Assembly: GCA_964446295.1 (NCBI GenBank)
Contig: CAYUNR010000008.1
Span: forward strand, 1 to 38,388
Origin: CAITNM01 sp964446295
Lineage (GTDB): Bacteria; Pseudomonadota; Alphaproteobacteria; Paracaedibacterales; CAITNM01
Reading direction: 5' to 3'
Length of the DNA: 38,388 bases
The position numbers and the translations under genes are program-made. Of the stretch, positions 24,327 through 32,506 are shown piece by piece (position 1 is the first letter of the stretch; the number at the start of each line of letters is the position of its first letter). Below the pieces are notes generated by a model. The model was not told the origin of the DNA. It ran no database searches and saw only the letters and a program-made list of their open reading frames with translations.

Positions 24327-24746
24327 ATGGCAACAATTTATCGCAAGGTCTTGGGGTATAATCCCTTAAAAGATTCAGTATATATGTCTCCTAGGATGAG
24401 ACGCTATTTTCAAGACAGATTATATAATGAGTTGCAGAAAGTGCTTGAGGAAGAGCATTTGCTTTCTTTGTCATTTCCAGAAGATGCAAACCGCGAACCA
24501 GATTTTGTTGATCAAAGCACTATGGATGGTTTGCGTTTTAATCATCATATGTACCAGGAACATGAACAAAATCTTCGTCATGAAATAGAGGCTGCGCTGC
24601 AAAGATTGGCCGACGGTAGTTTCGGGTACTGCGTCGCTACAGGAAAGCCTATAGGTATTCAAAGGCTTACCGCAACTCCTTACGCAATGTATTGTTTTGA
24701 TGTGCAAGCAGAAAAAGAAGGTTACCGGCAAAGCAGCTGGGGGTAG
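24327..24746 (+). CDS. dksA: DksA/TraR-family RNA polymerase-binding regulator
   Basis: 139 residues. DksA proteins enter the secondary channel of RNA polymerase and act with ppGpp. It has an N-terminal coiled coil and then the C-terminal motif 'LADGSFGYCVATGKPIGIQRL' leading to 'ATPYAMYCFDVQAEKE'. The usual four-Cys zinc finger is reduced to one Cys per pair (CVAT and CFDV), as in zinc-independent DksA variants. The coiled-coil tip that should carry DxxDxA is not clear: 'DQSTMDGLRF' lies near that position. It is convergent with ada, whose stop is only 3 bp away. Confidence 0.82.
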   Translation: MATIYRKVLGYNPLKDSVYMSPRMRRYFQDRLYNELQKVLEEEHLLSLSFPEDANREPDFVDQSTMDGLRFNHHMYQEHEQNLRHEIEAALQRLADGSFGYCVATGKPIGIQRLTATPYAMYCFDVQAEKEGYRQSSWG

Positions 24747-24749
24747 GGG

Positions 24750-25814
24750 CTATGTTTTCTGTTTCTCGTGATTAATTAGCCATTTTTTGCGAGAAATTCC
24801 TCCCCCATATCCGCCAAGTTCACCATTAGTGTTGATGATGCGGTGGCAAGGAATAATAATGGCAAGTTGATTGGCACCGTTAGCGTTAGCTACTGCTCGA
24901 TATGCTGTTGGTTTGCCCATTGCTGCGGCTTGATCTGCATAACTTCTTGTTGTGCCAAATGGAATGCGTATAAGTTCTTCCCAAACAAGTTTTTGAAAAG
25001 GGCTTCCCATAAGGTGGATTGGTGTTTTGAAATTTTTTAACTTGCCCTCAAAATACAGCTTTAGTTCTGTTTCAATTGATTTAATGGGGTCAGTAATACC
25101 TGGAATAATGGCAGATTTTGTTTTTATGCGAAGTCGTTCTATTTCACGCTCTAGGCCACGTCGTTCAACAAATTCCAACAGGTATAAAGCCTGATCATCG
25201 GCAATTACAAGCATAGGGCCAAGGGGGGAATCTAACCAAGATGCTTTTAGGACATTATGGTGATTCTTAAAATTAGTAGGTGCTGCACCCATGATTTTGG
25301 AAAATGCATCCCTGAAGCCACTGCTTGATTCATAACCTGTTTCTAATTGCGCATCAGTCACTGTTTTTCCTTCTCTAATTTGTTTCATTGCAATTCCCAT
25401 TCGACGTGCACGGGCATATTCAACAAATGTCATATCAAATCTTTTTTTAAATTGGCGACGTGCTGTTGATGCATCTACACATAGTGCATCGAAATCACGT
25501 GTCTTCCAGCGTTTCTCAGGATTGGCTTCAACAGCATCAACAAGGATACGTACCAAATCTGAAACATGATTGGGATGAGACAGAGGACGACAGCGCAGGC
25601 ATGGCCTAAATGAAGCAAGTAATGCCTCTTCAGCTGTTTGATAGAATTCACAATTTTCAAACTTTGGCTTTCGCGCGGGGCACGTTGGGCGGCAAAACAC
25701 TCCCGTTGTTTTAACGCCTACGTAAAATACACCTTCATATTCAGCATTCTTATTGAGTAGTGCCTTGTAAAATTCTTGTGTTATCTCATTTGTTAACATT
25801 TTCATCTGATTCAC
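24750..25814 (-). CDS. ada: Ada: bifunctional DNA alkylation repair protein and activator
   Basis: 354 residues, full length. N-terminal zinc domain: Cys41, Cys45, Cys72 and Cys75 in 'GVFCRPTCPAR' and 'FRPCLRCRPL'; Cys41 is the methyl acceptor for phosphotriesters. An AraC-type HTH region follows (about 90-185). The C-terminal O6-methylguanine methyltransferase has the active Cys323 in 'IIPCHRIINTNG' with 'GGYGGGISRKKWLINHE'. It repairs methylated DNA and, once methylated, activates its own regulon. Starts at Met1, Met4 or Met6 are possible. No clear Ada box (AAAGCGCA type) was seen in the 104-bp upstream gap. Confidence 0.95.
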   Translation of the reverse strand: MNQMKMLTNEITQEFYKALLNKNAEYEGVFYVGVKTTGVFCRPTCPARKPKFENCEFYQTAEEALLASFRPCLRCRPLSHPNHVSDLVRILVDAVEANPEKRWKTRDFDALCVDASTARRQFKKRFDMTFVEYARARRMGIAMKQIREGKTVTDAQLETGYESSSGFRDAFSKIMGAAPTNFKNHHNVLKASWLDSPLGPMLVIADDQALYLLEFVERRGLEREIERLRIKTKSAIIPGITDPIKSIETELKLYFEGKLKNFKTPIHLMGSPFQKLVWEELIRIPFGTTRSYADQAAAMGKPTAYRAVANANGANQLAIIIPCHRIINTNGELGGYGGGISRKKWLINHEKQKT

Positions 25815-25851
25815 CAGAAGCTTAGCAGCTTTGATACATCATAATGATTTT

Positions 25852-25877
25852 AAAAAAACCTGCGACCGAAAATCAGG
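25852..25877 (-). terminator. Weak candidate terminator after the M50 protease gene
   Basis: On the minus strand a short CCTG/CAGG hairpin is followed by seven T, 40-65 bp after the protease stop. The stem is only 4 bp, so support is weak. Confidence 0.25.
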
Positions 25878-25918
25878 CATTGATTTTTTTATTAAGAAAT
25901 CACTATGTCAATTCCAGA

Positions 25919-26518
25919 CTAAATCAACATGTTCACAAAATCTAAAATTGTGTTTGCAATGCCAAAAATAATTTTGTGAATTTGACTGCTGAATATCATT
26001 AAGGCACCTATCACAATTACTAAGCCAAATCGTTCAAAGAAATAAAATAATTTATGATTCTGTGGCAAAAAGCAGGTGATCATTCGTCCACCATCAAGTG
26101 GTAAAATTGGCAATAAATTAAAGGCAGCCAAAATCACGTTAATCTGTATAGCTGCATTTGCTACCTCAAGGTTAAAAATTCCTATTTTCCACAGAATACT
26201 TGCGGTAAGGGCTAAAAGTATGTTCATTAAGGGGCCTGCAAATGCTACGCAAAATACGCCAAATCGTTGCGGCCTAAGGTTCATAAAATTGACCGGTACA
26301 GGTTTTGCCCAACCAATTAAAAACGGGGCGCCTGTGAAAAACAATAAAAAAGGTAAAATTATTGAACCCATGGGGTCAATATGCTTAATTGGATTCAAGC
26401 TTAAACGACCTGCATATTGAGCCGTGCGATCACCAAAAATATAGGCCATTAAACCATGGCTAAGCTCGTGAAGTGCGATAGCTACCACCAAACATGTGAT
26501 TTTTAGTAAAATATCCAT
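25919..26518 (-). CDS. Site-2 protease family (M50) membrane metalloprotease
   Basis: About 199 residues from the preferred ATG at 26518; an upstream ATG at 26551 would add 11. An intramembrane zinc protease of the short M50 group without a PDZ domain. The zinc motif HELSH lies in 'VVAIALHELSHGLMAY' and the third ligand Asp in 'LLPILPLDGGR'. 'GWAKPVPVNFMNLR' is typical of this subfamily. About five to six membrane segments are present. It is distinct from RseP. The substrate is unknown. It is divergent from nrdJ across a 230-bp AT-rich gap holding a perfect palindrome. Confidence 0.88.
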   Translation of the reverse strand: MDILLKITCLVVAIALHELSHGLMAYIFGDRTAQYAGRLSLNPIKHIDPMGSIILPFLLFFTGAPFLIGWAKPVPVNFMNLRPQRFGVFCVAFAGPLMNILLALTASILWKIGIFNLEVANAAIQINVILAAFNLLPILPLDGGRMITCFLPQNHKLFYFFERFGLVIVIGALMIFSSQIHKIIFGIANTILDFVNMLI

Positions 26519-26600
26519 AATTTTCCATCTTATATATTTAAAAATTAGCAAAAAGTAATTTTATTGTCGCATTAAGTTTGCTTACACATCTTTTTTATGA

Positions 26601-26629
26601 ATTTCAAGACTTGAAATACAATTTTTTTT
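26601..26629. promoter_or_regulatory. Perfect palindrome plus T-run between M50 protease and nrdJ
   Basis: ATTTCAAGACTTGAAAT (26601-26617) is a perfect inverted repeat with 8-bp arms around one base, followed by ACAA and eight T. It could be an operator for either divergent promoter, or a 7-bp hairpin with a U-run acting as an attenuator about 120 bases before nrdJ. It does not look like an NrdR box or a B12 riboswitch. Confidence 0.45.
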
Positions 26630-26751
26630 GCATATTAATAGGAACACCATCTGATATCAGAAATGTACCTCATTCTTAAGCTTTTGCCAAAGAATTGTAC
26701 TTTTTGCATCATTTAGTGAGTGCATCTTAATATTTAAGCAGTGAGGTTTCA

Positions 26752-29700
26752 ATGAAAATACACCGTCGTTTTACGGTCGCAGGACAGTCCCCATATGAAG
26801 GAATTGATTTCCGCTTAACTACCAGCGAAATTAAAAATCCAGATGGTTCGGTTGTGTTTCTTCAGGAAAACATTGAAGTGCCTGCACATTGGTCGCAAGT
26901 GGCAAGTGATGTCATTGCCCAAAAATATTTTCGTAAAGCTGGTATTCCAGATGATTTAGTAACCGTAAAGGAAGATGATGTTCCCGTTTGGCTTCAACGT
27001 AGAAAAGCAAAAGCAGGGAGCTCTGTTCGTAGTGAAAGATCTGCAAAAGAAGTTTTTAGTCGTTTGGCAGGAACTTGGACTTACTGGGGATGGAAAAATG
27101 GGTATTTTGACTTAGAAGAAGACGCACGTACATTTTATGATGAAATGCAATACATGCTATGCATGCAGGTTGCAGCACCAAATTCACCACAGTGGTTTAA
27201 CACTGGTGTCTATTGGGCTTATGGTGTTGATGGCCCTGCTCAAGGACATTTCTTCGTTGATGAAAAAACAGGTCAGCTAAAGCAATCAACATCTGCATAT
27301 GAACGTCCACAACCACATGCGTGTTTCATTCAATCGGTAAAAGATGATTTGGTTAACGACGGTGGCATTATGGACCTTTGGGTTCGCGAAGCCCGTCTAT
27401 TTAAATACGGGTCTGGCACAGGGTCTAACTTTTCAAATTTACGTGGCTTTGGTGAAAAGCTATCTGGTGGTGGTTATTCTTCAGGTTTAATGAGCTTTTT
27501 ACGTATTGGTGACCGTTCAGCTGGTGCTATTAAATCTGGTGGAACGACAAGACGCGCTGCAAAAATGGTGGTGCTTGATATTGATCACCCAGATGTTATT
27601 AATTTCATTGATTGGAAAGTCATTGAAGAACAAAAAGTTGCAGCACTCGTTACTGGTTCAAAGTTAAACCAGCTTCATTTGAATGAAATTATTTCAGCTT
27701 GTATTAATAATGATCTTAAAGAAACAGATCGTTTTGATCCAAAAACCAACCCTGCGTTGAAAACAACCATTCGTGCTGCACGCGCTGTCCTGGTTCCTGA
27801 AAATTACATTAAGCGTGCTATTCACATGGCTCAGCTAGGGTACACTAGCTTCCCATTCCCATCTTATAATACTGATTGGGATAGTGAAGCTTATGGAACA
27901 GTTTCAGGCCAAAATTCAAATAACACAGTCCGCGTTACTAATGCCTTTTTAGAAAGTGTTTTAGAAAATAAAGAATGGAGCTTAACTTCACGTACAAATG
28001 GTGAAGCAGTTAAAACACTACCAGCAAAAGAATTATGGGATAAAGTTGGTTTTGCTGCTTGGGCATGTGCAGATCCAGGCATTCAATTTGATACAACCAT
28101 TAACGAATGGCACACTTGCCCAAATAGTGGACGAATTAATGCATCAAATCCATGTTCTGAATATATGTTTATTGATGATACCGCATGTAACCTTGCTTCA
28201 ATCAACCTTGTTACATTGTACAAAGATGGCCAGTTTGATATAGCAGCATTTGAACATGCTATTACCCTTTGGACAGTTGTTCTTGAAATTTCTGTGCTTA
28301 TGGCGCAATTCCCATCTCGGGCTATTGCTCAGCTATCTTATGATTTTCGTACGCTTGGTTTAGGATACGGTAACCTAGGTGGTCTATTAATGGCTATGGG
28401 TATTGCTTACGATAGTCCAGAAGGTCGTTGTATTGCTGGAGCACTAGCTGCAATTCTAACCGGTGTAAGCTACAGAACTTCTGCGCTTATGGCAAAAGAA
28501 CTTGGGGCATTTCCAGGCTACGCAAAAAACAAAGATGCGATGATACGTGTTATGCGTAACCACCGTCGTGCTGCGTACGGCGAAACTAAAAATTATGAAG
28601 AGCTATCAATTCTACCTGTTCCCCTTCGTGCAAGTGATTGTACTGTTCCAGGATTAATTGAAGCGGCTTGCCAAGCATGGGATGAGGCTGTTTCATATGG
28701 TGAACAGTTTGGTTACCGTAACGCTCAAACCACGTGTATCGCCCCAACCGGGACTATTGGATTGGTGATGGATTGTGACACTACAGGTGTTGAGCCAGAT
28801 TTTGCTTTAGTTAAATTCAAAAAACTTGCTGGTGGTGGGTACTTTAAAATAATTAACCAAATGGTTCCTTCAGCACTGAAAGTCTTGGGTTATACTCCAG
28901 AGCAAATGCTGGAAATTTCTAATTATGCCGTAGGCCACGCATCACTTGAAAATGCACCTGCTATTAATCACACATCTTTAAAAGCAAAGGGATTTACTAA
29001 TAAAGAGCTAACGGCAATTTCCACTGTGTTGAAATCAGCTTTTGATATCAAGTTTGTTTTTAATAAATACACTCTGGGTGAAGATTTTTGCAAAAGCACA
29101 CTAAAGTTAACTGATGATCAATTATGTGATCCATCTTTTGATATGCTTACTCATCTTGGGTTTAGTAAACAAGACATTGAAGATGCCAACACATACTGCT
29201 GTGGTACAATGACTTTAGAAGGGGCGCCTCACTTAAAAATAGAACATCTTCCTGTTTTTGATTGTGCAAATCCATGTGGACGTATTGGGAAACGTTTCTT
29301 GTCTTTCGATAGTCATATTGAAATGATGGCAGCTGTTCAGCCATTTATAAGTGGTGCTATTTCGAAAACTGTGAACATGCCAGCTCAAGCAACTGTTGAA
29401 GATTGCCAATCAGCTTATATGAAATCATGGCGTCTTTGCCTAAAGGCAAATGCTTTGTATCGTGACGGTTCAAAGCTTTCTCAACCTTTAAGCAGCATAA
29501 GCTTTGATGAAGACGAAGCTGAAGAAATTGCACAAATGCCACAAACGCAAAAAGCCCAAGTGGTTGCTGAAAAAATTGTTGAACGTATTATTGAACGTGT
29601 TGTTTACGAATCAAAACGTCAAAAATTACCAAACCGTCGTGGTGGCTATACCCAAAAAGCTGTCGTAGGCGGGCATAAAATTTATATTCGTACTGGTGAA

Positions 29701-30330
29701 TATATTGATGGAAAATTAGGCGAAATTTTCATTGATATGCACAAAGAAGGGGCTTCGTTCCGTTCTCTAATGCATAACTTTGCTATGGCTATTTCTATTG
29801 GTTTGCAATACGGCGTTCCGCTAGAAGAATACGTAGAAGCATTTACATTCACACGTTTTGAGCCATCAGGAATGGTTGAAGGAAACGATTGGGTTAAAAT
29901 TGCAACGTCAATTCTAGACTACATTTTCCGTGATTTGGCTATTAACTACTTAAGTCGTCATGATCTTGCGCATGTGCAACCAAGTGACTTAACGCCAGAC
30001 ACAATTGGTGATAGAAGTGACTACATGGTTAATCGTCAGAATGAAAATGAAGAGCCATTATTAGTAGAAACAACGGTGAGTATTTCTGATGAGATCACTT
30101 CAATGGATGGATACACAGAAAGCGTTGAAGTTAAAGCCACAGGCACTTATGGAGCTTCAAATGTTGTATCTTACACTTCTTCATCAAAGCGAAAAGCAGA
30201 GAAATCTACCCAAGCAAAGCTGCAAGGCTACGAAGGTGATTCATGTGGTGAATGTGGCAACTTCACTATGGTGCGTAATGGTACGTGTTTAAAATGCGTA
30301 ACATGTGGTTCTACTAGTGGTTGTTCTTAA
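26752..30330 (+). CDS. nrdJ: Adenosylcobalamin-dependent (class II) ribonucleotide reductase
   Basis: 1192 residues. Reduces ribonucleotides to deoxyribonucleotides using adenosylcobalamin, without oxygen dependence. Family motifs are 'APNSPQWFNTGVYWAYG' near 135-150, 'FKYGSGTGSNFSNLRG', 'ASNPCSEYMFIDDTACNLAS' around Cys468, and 'CIAPTGTIGLVMDCDTTGVE'. A C-terminal Cys-rich tail (CGECGNF...CLKCVTCGST) is typical of the large alphaproteobacterial NrdJ. Length matches the family. No nrdAB or nrdD gene is present here. A PduO-type adenosyltransferase lies 0.7 kb downstream and could supply the cofactor. The ribosome site GTGAGG lies before the ATG. Confidence 0.96.
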   Translation: MKIHRRFTVAGQSPYEGIDFRLTTSEIKNPDGSVVFLQENIEVPAHWSQVASDVIAQKYFRKAGIPDDLVTVKEDDVPVWLQRRKAKAGSSVRSERSAKEVFSRLAGTWTYWGWKNGYFDLEEDARTFYDEMQYMLCMQVAAPNSPQWFNTGVYWAYGVDGPAQGHFFVDEKTGQLKQSTSAYERPQPHACFIQSVKDDLVNDGGIMDLWVREARLFKYGSGTGSNFSNLRGFGEKLSGGGYSSGLMSFLRIGDRSAGAIKSGGTTRRAAKMVVLDIDHPDVINFIDWKVIEEQKVAALVTGSKLNQLHLNEIISACINNDLKETDRFDPKTNPALKTTIRAARAVLVPENYIKRAIHMAQLGYTSFPFPSYNTDWDSEAYGTVSGQNSNNTVRVTNAFLESVLENKEWSLTSRTNGEAVKTLPAKELWDKVGFAAWACADPGIQFDTTINEWHTCPNSGRINASNPCSEYMFIDDTACNLASINLVTLYKDGQFDIAAFEHAITLWTVVLEISVLMAQFPSRAIAQLSYDFRTLGLGYGNLGGLLMAMGIAYDSPEGRCIAGALAAILTGVSYRTSALMAKELGAFPGYAKNKDAMIRVMRNHRRAAYGETKNYEELSILPVPLRASDCTVPGLIEAACQAWDEAVSYGEQFGYRNAQTTCIAPTGTIGLVMDCDTTGVEPDFALVKFKKLAGGGYFKIINQMVPSALKVLGYTPEQMLEISNYAVGHASLENAPAINHTSLKAKGFTNKELTAISTVLKSAFDIKFVFNKYTLGEDFCKSTLKLTDDQLCDPSFDMLTHLGFSKQDIEDANTYCCGTMTLEGAPHLKIEHLPVFDCANPCGRIGKRFLSFDSHIEMMAAVQPFISGAISKTVNMPAQATVEDCQSAYMKSWRLCLKANALYRDGSKLSQPLSSISFDEDEAEEIAQMPQTQKAQVVAEKIVERIIERVVYESKRQKLPNRRGGYTQKAVVGGHKIYIRTGEYIDGKLGEIFIDMHKEGASFRSLMHNFAMAISIGLQYGVPLEEYVEAFTFTRFEPSGMVEGNDWVKIATSILDYIFRDLAINYLSRHDLAHVQPSDLTPDTIGDRSDYMVNRQNENEEPLLVETTVSISDEITSMDGYTESVEVKATGTYGASNVVSYTSSSKRKAEKSTQAKLQGYEGDSCGECGNFTMVRNGTCLKCVTCGSTSGCS

Positions 30331-30341
30331 AATACTTGGGA

Positions 30342-30370
30342 TCTGTCCTGCTACTTACTAGCGGGACAGA
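30342..30370 (+). terminator. Strong hairpin between nrdJ and plsY
   Basis: TCTGTCCTGCT and AGCGGGACAGA form an 11-bp stem (one G-T pair) with a 7-base loop, starting 12 bases after the nrdJ stop. No T run follows, so it may be a transcript-stabilising or processing structure rather than a simple terminator. Confidence 0.45.
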
Positions 30371-30438
30371 CGCAACGAAACTAATTAATTCGCTAGATTT
30401 ACGCTAATACTATGACCTGAAGCATGATAGGAAAATGT

Positions 30439-31035
30439 ATGGAACCACTCAACACAGAATTAGTTGTTATTCTAATTGCCTTATGCACCTATTTTTTTGC
30501 AGCAATTCCTTTTGGTTTGGTATTTGCAAAAATCGCTGGTCTTGGAGATATTAGAAAAATTGGTTCAGGCAATATTGGTGCAACAAATGTTCTTCGCTCA
30601 GGCAATAAAAAAATTGCAGCGCTGACACTGATTTTTGATGCATTGAAGGGTTCTTTAGCTGTGTTAGTTAGCTCGTACTTTATTCCGGGACATGAATATA
30701 CCATTGGTTTTTTAGCAATCTTTGCTCACATTTTCCCGGTGTATTTAAAATTCAAAGGCGGGAAGGGTGTCGCTACGACTTTAGGAGTTTACTTAGCCTG
30801 GGACCCAACTTTTGGTTTGCTGGTTTTGACAACGTGGCTGCTTACCGCAAAACTATTTAAAATTTCTTCACTTTCTGCGCTTGTTGCAGCTTTATTAGCT
30901 CCATTCTTCGCCTATTTTCTTGGGGTTGATTCTTCTGTTATTCCATTTACAGCATTGATTGCAGCAACACTTTTGTATACCCATCGTGATAATGTTAGAA
31001 GACTTGTTAACAAACAAGAATCGGCTATTTCATAA
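30439..31035 (+). CDS. plsY: Glycerol-3-phosphate acyltransferase PlsY
   Basis: About 198 residues from the ATG at 30439, chosen because AGGAAA is well spaced before it; an upstream ATG at 30424 would add five residues. A membrane enzyme that transfers acyl groups from acyl-phosphate to glycerol-3-phosphate, the first step of phospholipid synthesis. Motifs are 'IPFGLVFAKIAGLGDIRKIG', 'GSGNIGATNVLRSG' and 'FKGGKGVATTLG', with five to six membrane segments. It is followed after 3 bp by the adenosyltransferase gene. Confidence 0.93.
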   Translation: MEPLNTELVVILIALCTYFFAAIPFGLVFAKIAGLGDIRKIGSGNIGATNVLRSGNKKIAALTLIFDALKGSLAVLVSSYFIPGHEYTIGFLAIFAHIFPVYLKFKGGKGVATTLGVYLAWDPTFGLLVLTTWLLTAKLFKISSLSALVAALLAPFFAYFLGVDSSVIPFTALIAATLLYTHRDNVRRLVNKQESAIS

Positions 31036-31038
31036 AAT

Positions 31039-31587
31039 ATGGTACAGCTTACACACATTTATACTCGGTCTGGCGATAAAGGCAGAACTTCTCTCGGTGA
31101 TGGCACAAGACGAAAAAAGTCTGATGTTCGCTTTGAAACCATTGGCAATGTTGATGAAGTTAATGCCTACTGTGGGTTAATTGCGGTAGAGTTACCGACA
31201 GTGCTTCAAAAACTAATCACGCATATTCAAAATGACTTATTTGATTTAGGGGCTGACCTGGCTGTTCCTCAAGGAGAGGCTCTGCGTATAGGTAGTAATC
31301 AAGTGGAATTCTTGGAAAAACAAATTGATACATTTAATGAAGCTTTGACTCCTCTAAATTCTTTTGTTCTTCCAGGTGGCACCAAAGCTAGTGCTTTAAT
31401 GCATGTAGCACGAACAGTTGTGCGTAGGGCTGAGCGAAGCATGGTGCTTTTGAATGAATATGAGCTTGTTAATGGAAATGCATTAAAATATTTGAATCGG
31501 CTGTCTGACCTATTATTTGTTTTATGCCGTCACTTGAATGACAATGGAAAGCTAGATGTGCTCTGGGTTCCAGGGGCTAATAGGTAA
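31039..31587 (+). CDS. Cob(I)alamin adenosyltransferase, PduO type
   Basis: 182 residues. Transfers adenosyl from ATP to cob(I)alamin, making the cofactor of class II ribonucleotide reductase. Signatures are 'IYTRSGDKGRTSLGDG' (ATP-binding loop), 'IGNVDEVNAYCGL', 'HIQNDLFDLGADLA', 'FVLPGGTKASALMHVARTVVRRAER' (split over the helix) and 'LNRLSDLLFVLCR'. The length is normal for the family. It is nearly contiguous with plsY and 0.7 kb after nrdJ. With no B12 biosynthetic genes in the window, it may adenosylate scavenged cobalamin; that is inference. Confidence 0.93.
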   Translation: MVQLTHIYTRSGDKGRTSLGDGTRRKKSDVRFETIGNVDEVNAYCGLIAVELPTVLQKLITHIQNDLFDLGADLAVPQGEALRIGSNQVEFLEKQIDTFNEALTPLNSFVLPGGTKASALMHVARTVVRRAERSMVLLNEYELVNGNALKYLNRLSDLLFVLCRHLNDNGKLDVLWVPGANR

Positions 31588-31619
31588 ATTATAAAATAGG
31601 GTTTTCACTCATACTTAAG

Positions 31620-31696
31620 TGGTCGGGACGAGAGGATTTGAACCTCCGGCATCCAGTACCCAAAACTGGCGCGCTACCAGGCTGCGCTACGTCCCG
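31620..31696 (-). tRNA. tRNA-Pro (anticodon TGG)
   Basis: 77 nt including an encoded CCA (plus 31620-31622). Acceptor CGGGACG pairs with CGTCCCG. The D arm is GCGC...GCGC. The anticodon stem CCAGT/ACTGG encloses the loop TTTGGGT, giving anticodon TGG. The T arm GAGG-TTCAAAT-CCTC is intact. It lies antisense between the adenosyltransferase gene and the fucosyltransferase remnant. Confidence 0.93.
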
Positions 31697-31846
31697 AACA
31701 GATTATACAATATCTAAAAAAAACCGTCTTGCCAAGAGAAATACTGAAATCACAACAAAAAAAGCATCACTTGAAATGTTTTTTATGCGGCTGTATACTC
31801 CGGCCAAACCTTCCAGCTTACACTTTATGATTAAAAAATTTCTTAA

Positions 31847-32440
31847 ATTCATTGCAGTTATTTTGTTAGCTGTTTATTAAGCCTAGCAGGTGCAGGTCTC
31901 GATTCTTATTGTCAGCGTTCAGGGCAGCTATTTGAGTTACGCAAAGAGGTTTGGAATCATGAAGGGGATATTAAAATTCCCACATGCTTTTACATTTCCA
32001 GAAGAGATCGAAACAAATTCCCTAAAAATATCCAGCAAAGGATATTGCCTACAGACACAAAAAAATGGGTTTATAATTCCCAATTTAATATTGCGATAGA
32101 AAATACAGTTCAAGAAGATTATTTTACCGAAAAACTACTAGATTGCTTTATTTCCTTAACTGTTCCTATTTATATTGGTTGCCCAAATGTGCTTGATTAT
32201 TTCGATCCTAAAGGTATTATCATCGTTCATTCGCTAAAGGAGTTACTGAAAGTTACTAACTCTCTTACGCCTGCAATATATCAGCAAATGCTGCCTTATC
32301 TACGAGAAAATAAAAAACGTGCTGAACAATTGCTGCACTGAGAAAATAAAAAACGTGCTGAACAATTGCTGCACTTAGAGCAGAAAATTATTTCAGAATT
32401 TGCACACCGTATAAAAAGTAGCACTGATAATACTCAGTAA
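31847..32440 (+). pseudogene. Decayed GT10 (alpha-1,3-fucosyltransferase-like) gene fragment
   Basis: One frame is open from 31847 to a TGA at 32339-32341 and then, read through, to TAA at 32438-32440. It encodes 'FNIAIENTVQEDYFTEKLLD' and 'LTVPIYIGCPNVLDYF', the donor-binding C-terminal signature of GT10 fucosyltransferases (FENS...YVTEKL...VPVYxG.P). Only about 160-195 residues remain against 300 or more in the family; the acceptor-binding half is missing and no ATG, GTG or early TTG starts the frame. A small overlapping frame (ATG at 31827, MIKKFLKFIAVILLAVY) looks like a signal or anchor peptide and may be the original start, one frameshift away. The stop at 32339 arises from a 36-bp tandem duplication. 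Probably non-functional. Confidence 0.7.
32304..32375 (+). repeat. 36-bp perfect tandem duplication
   Basis: Units 32304-32339 and 32340-32375 are identical. The unit is 12 codons long, so the frame is kept, but at the junction the codon CGA becomes TGA and stops the GT10 frame. Confidence 0.92.
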
Positions 32441-32506
32441 ATAAGTTTTGTTGCTGTTGGGGCGAATATGCTAGTATTCCCTATGGATTAAGGGGTGAAG
32501 TGCGTT

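Noticed and set aside
24471..24731. Minus-strand open frame opposite dksA
   Set aside because: A shadow of the dksA-like gene with a composition unlike the neighbouring proteins.
26552..26751. Cobalamin riboswitch before nrdJ
   Set aside because: No B12-box-like conserved core or multi-stem layout was seen, and the 200-bp gap is largely AT-rich.
31638..31880. Plus-strand open frame of 80 codons across tRNA-Pro
   Set aside because: Its first part is the complement of the tRNA. Only the last 17 codons (from ATG 31827) resemble a signal peptide, and these are noted with the GT10 remnant.
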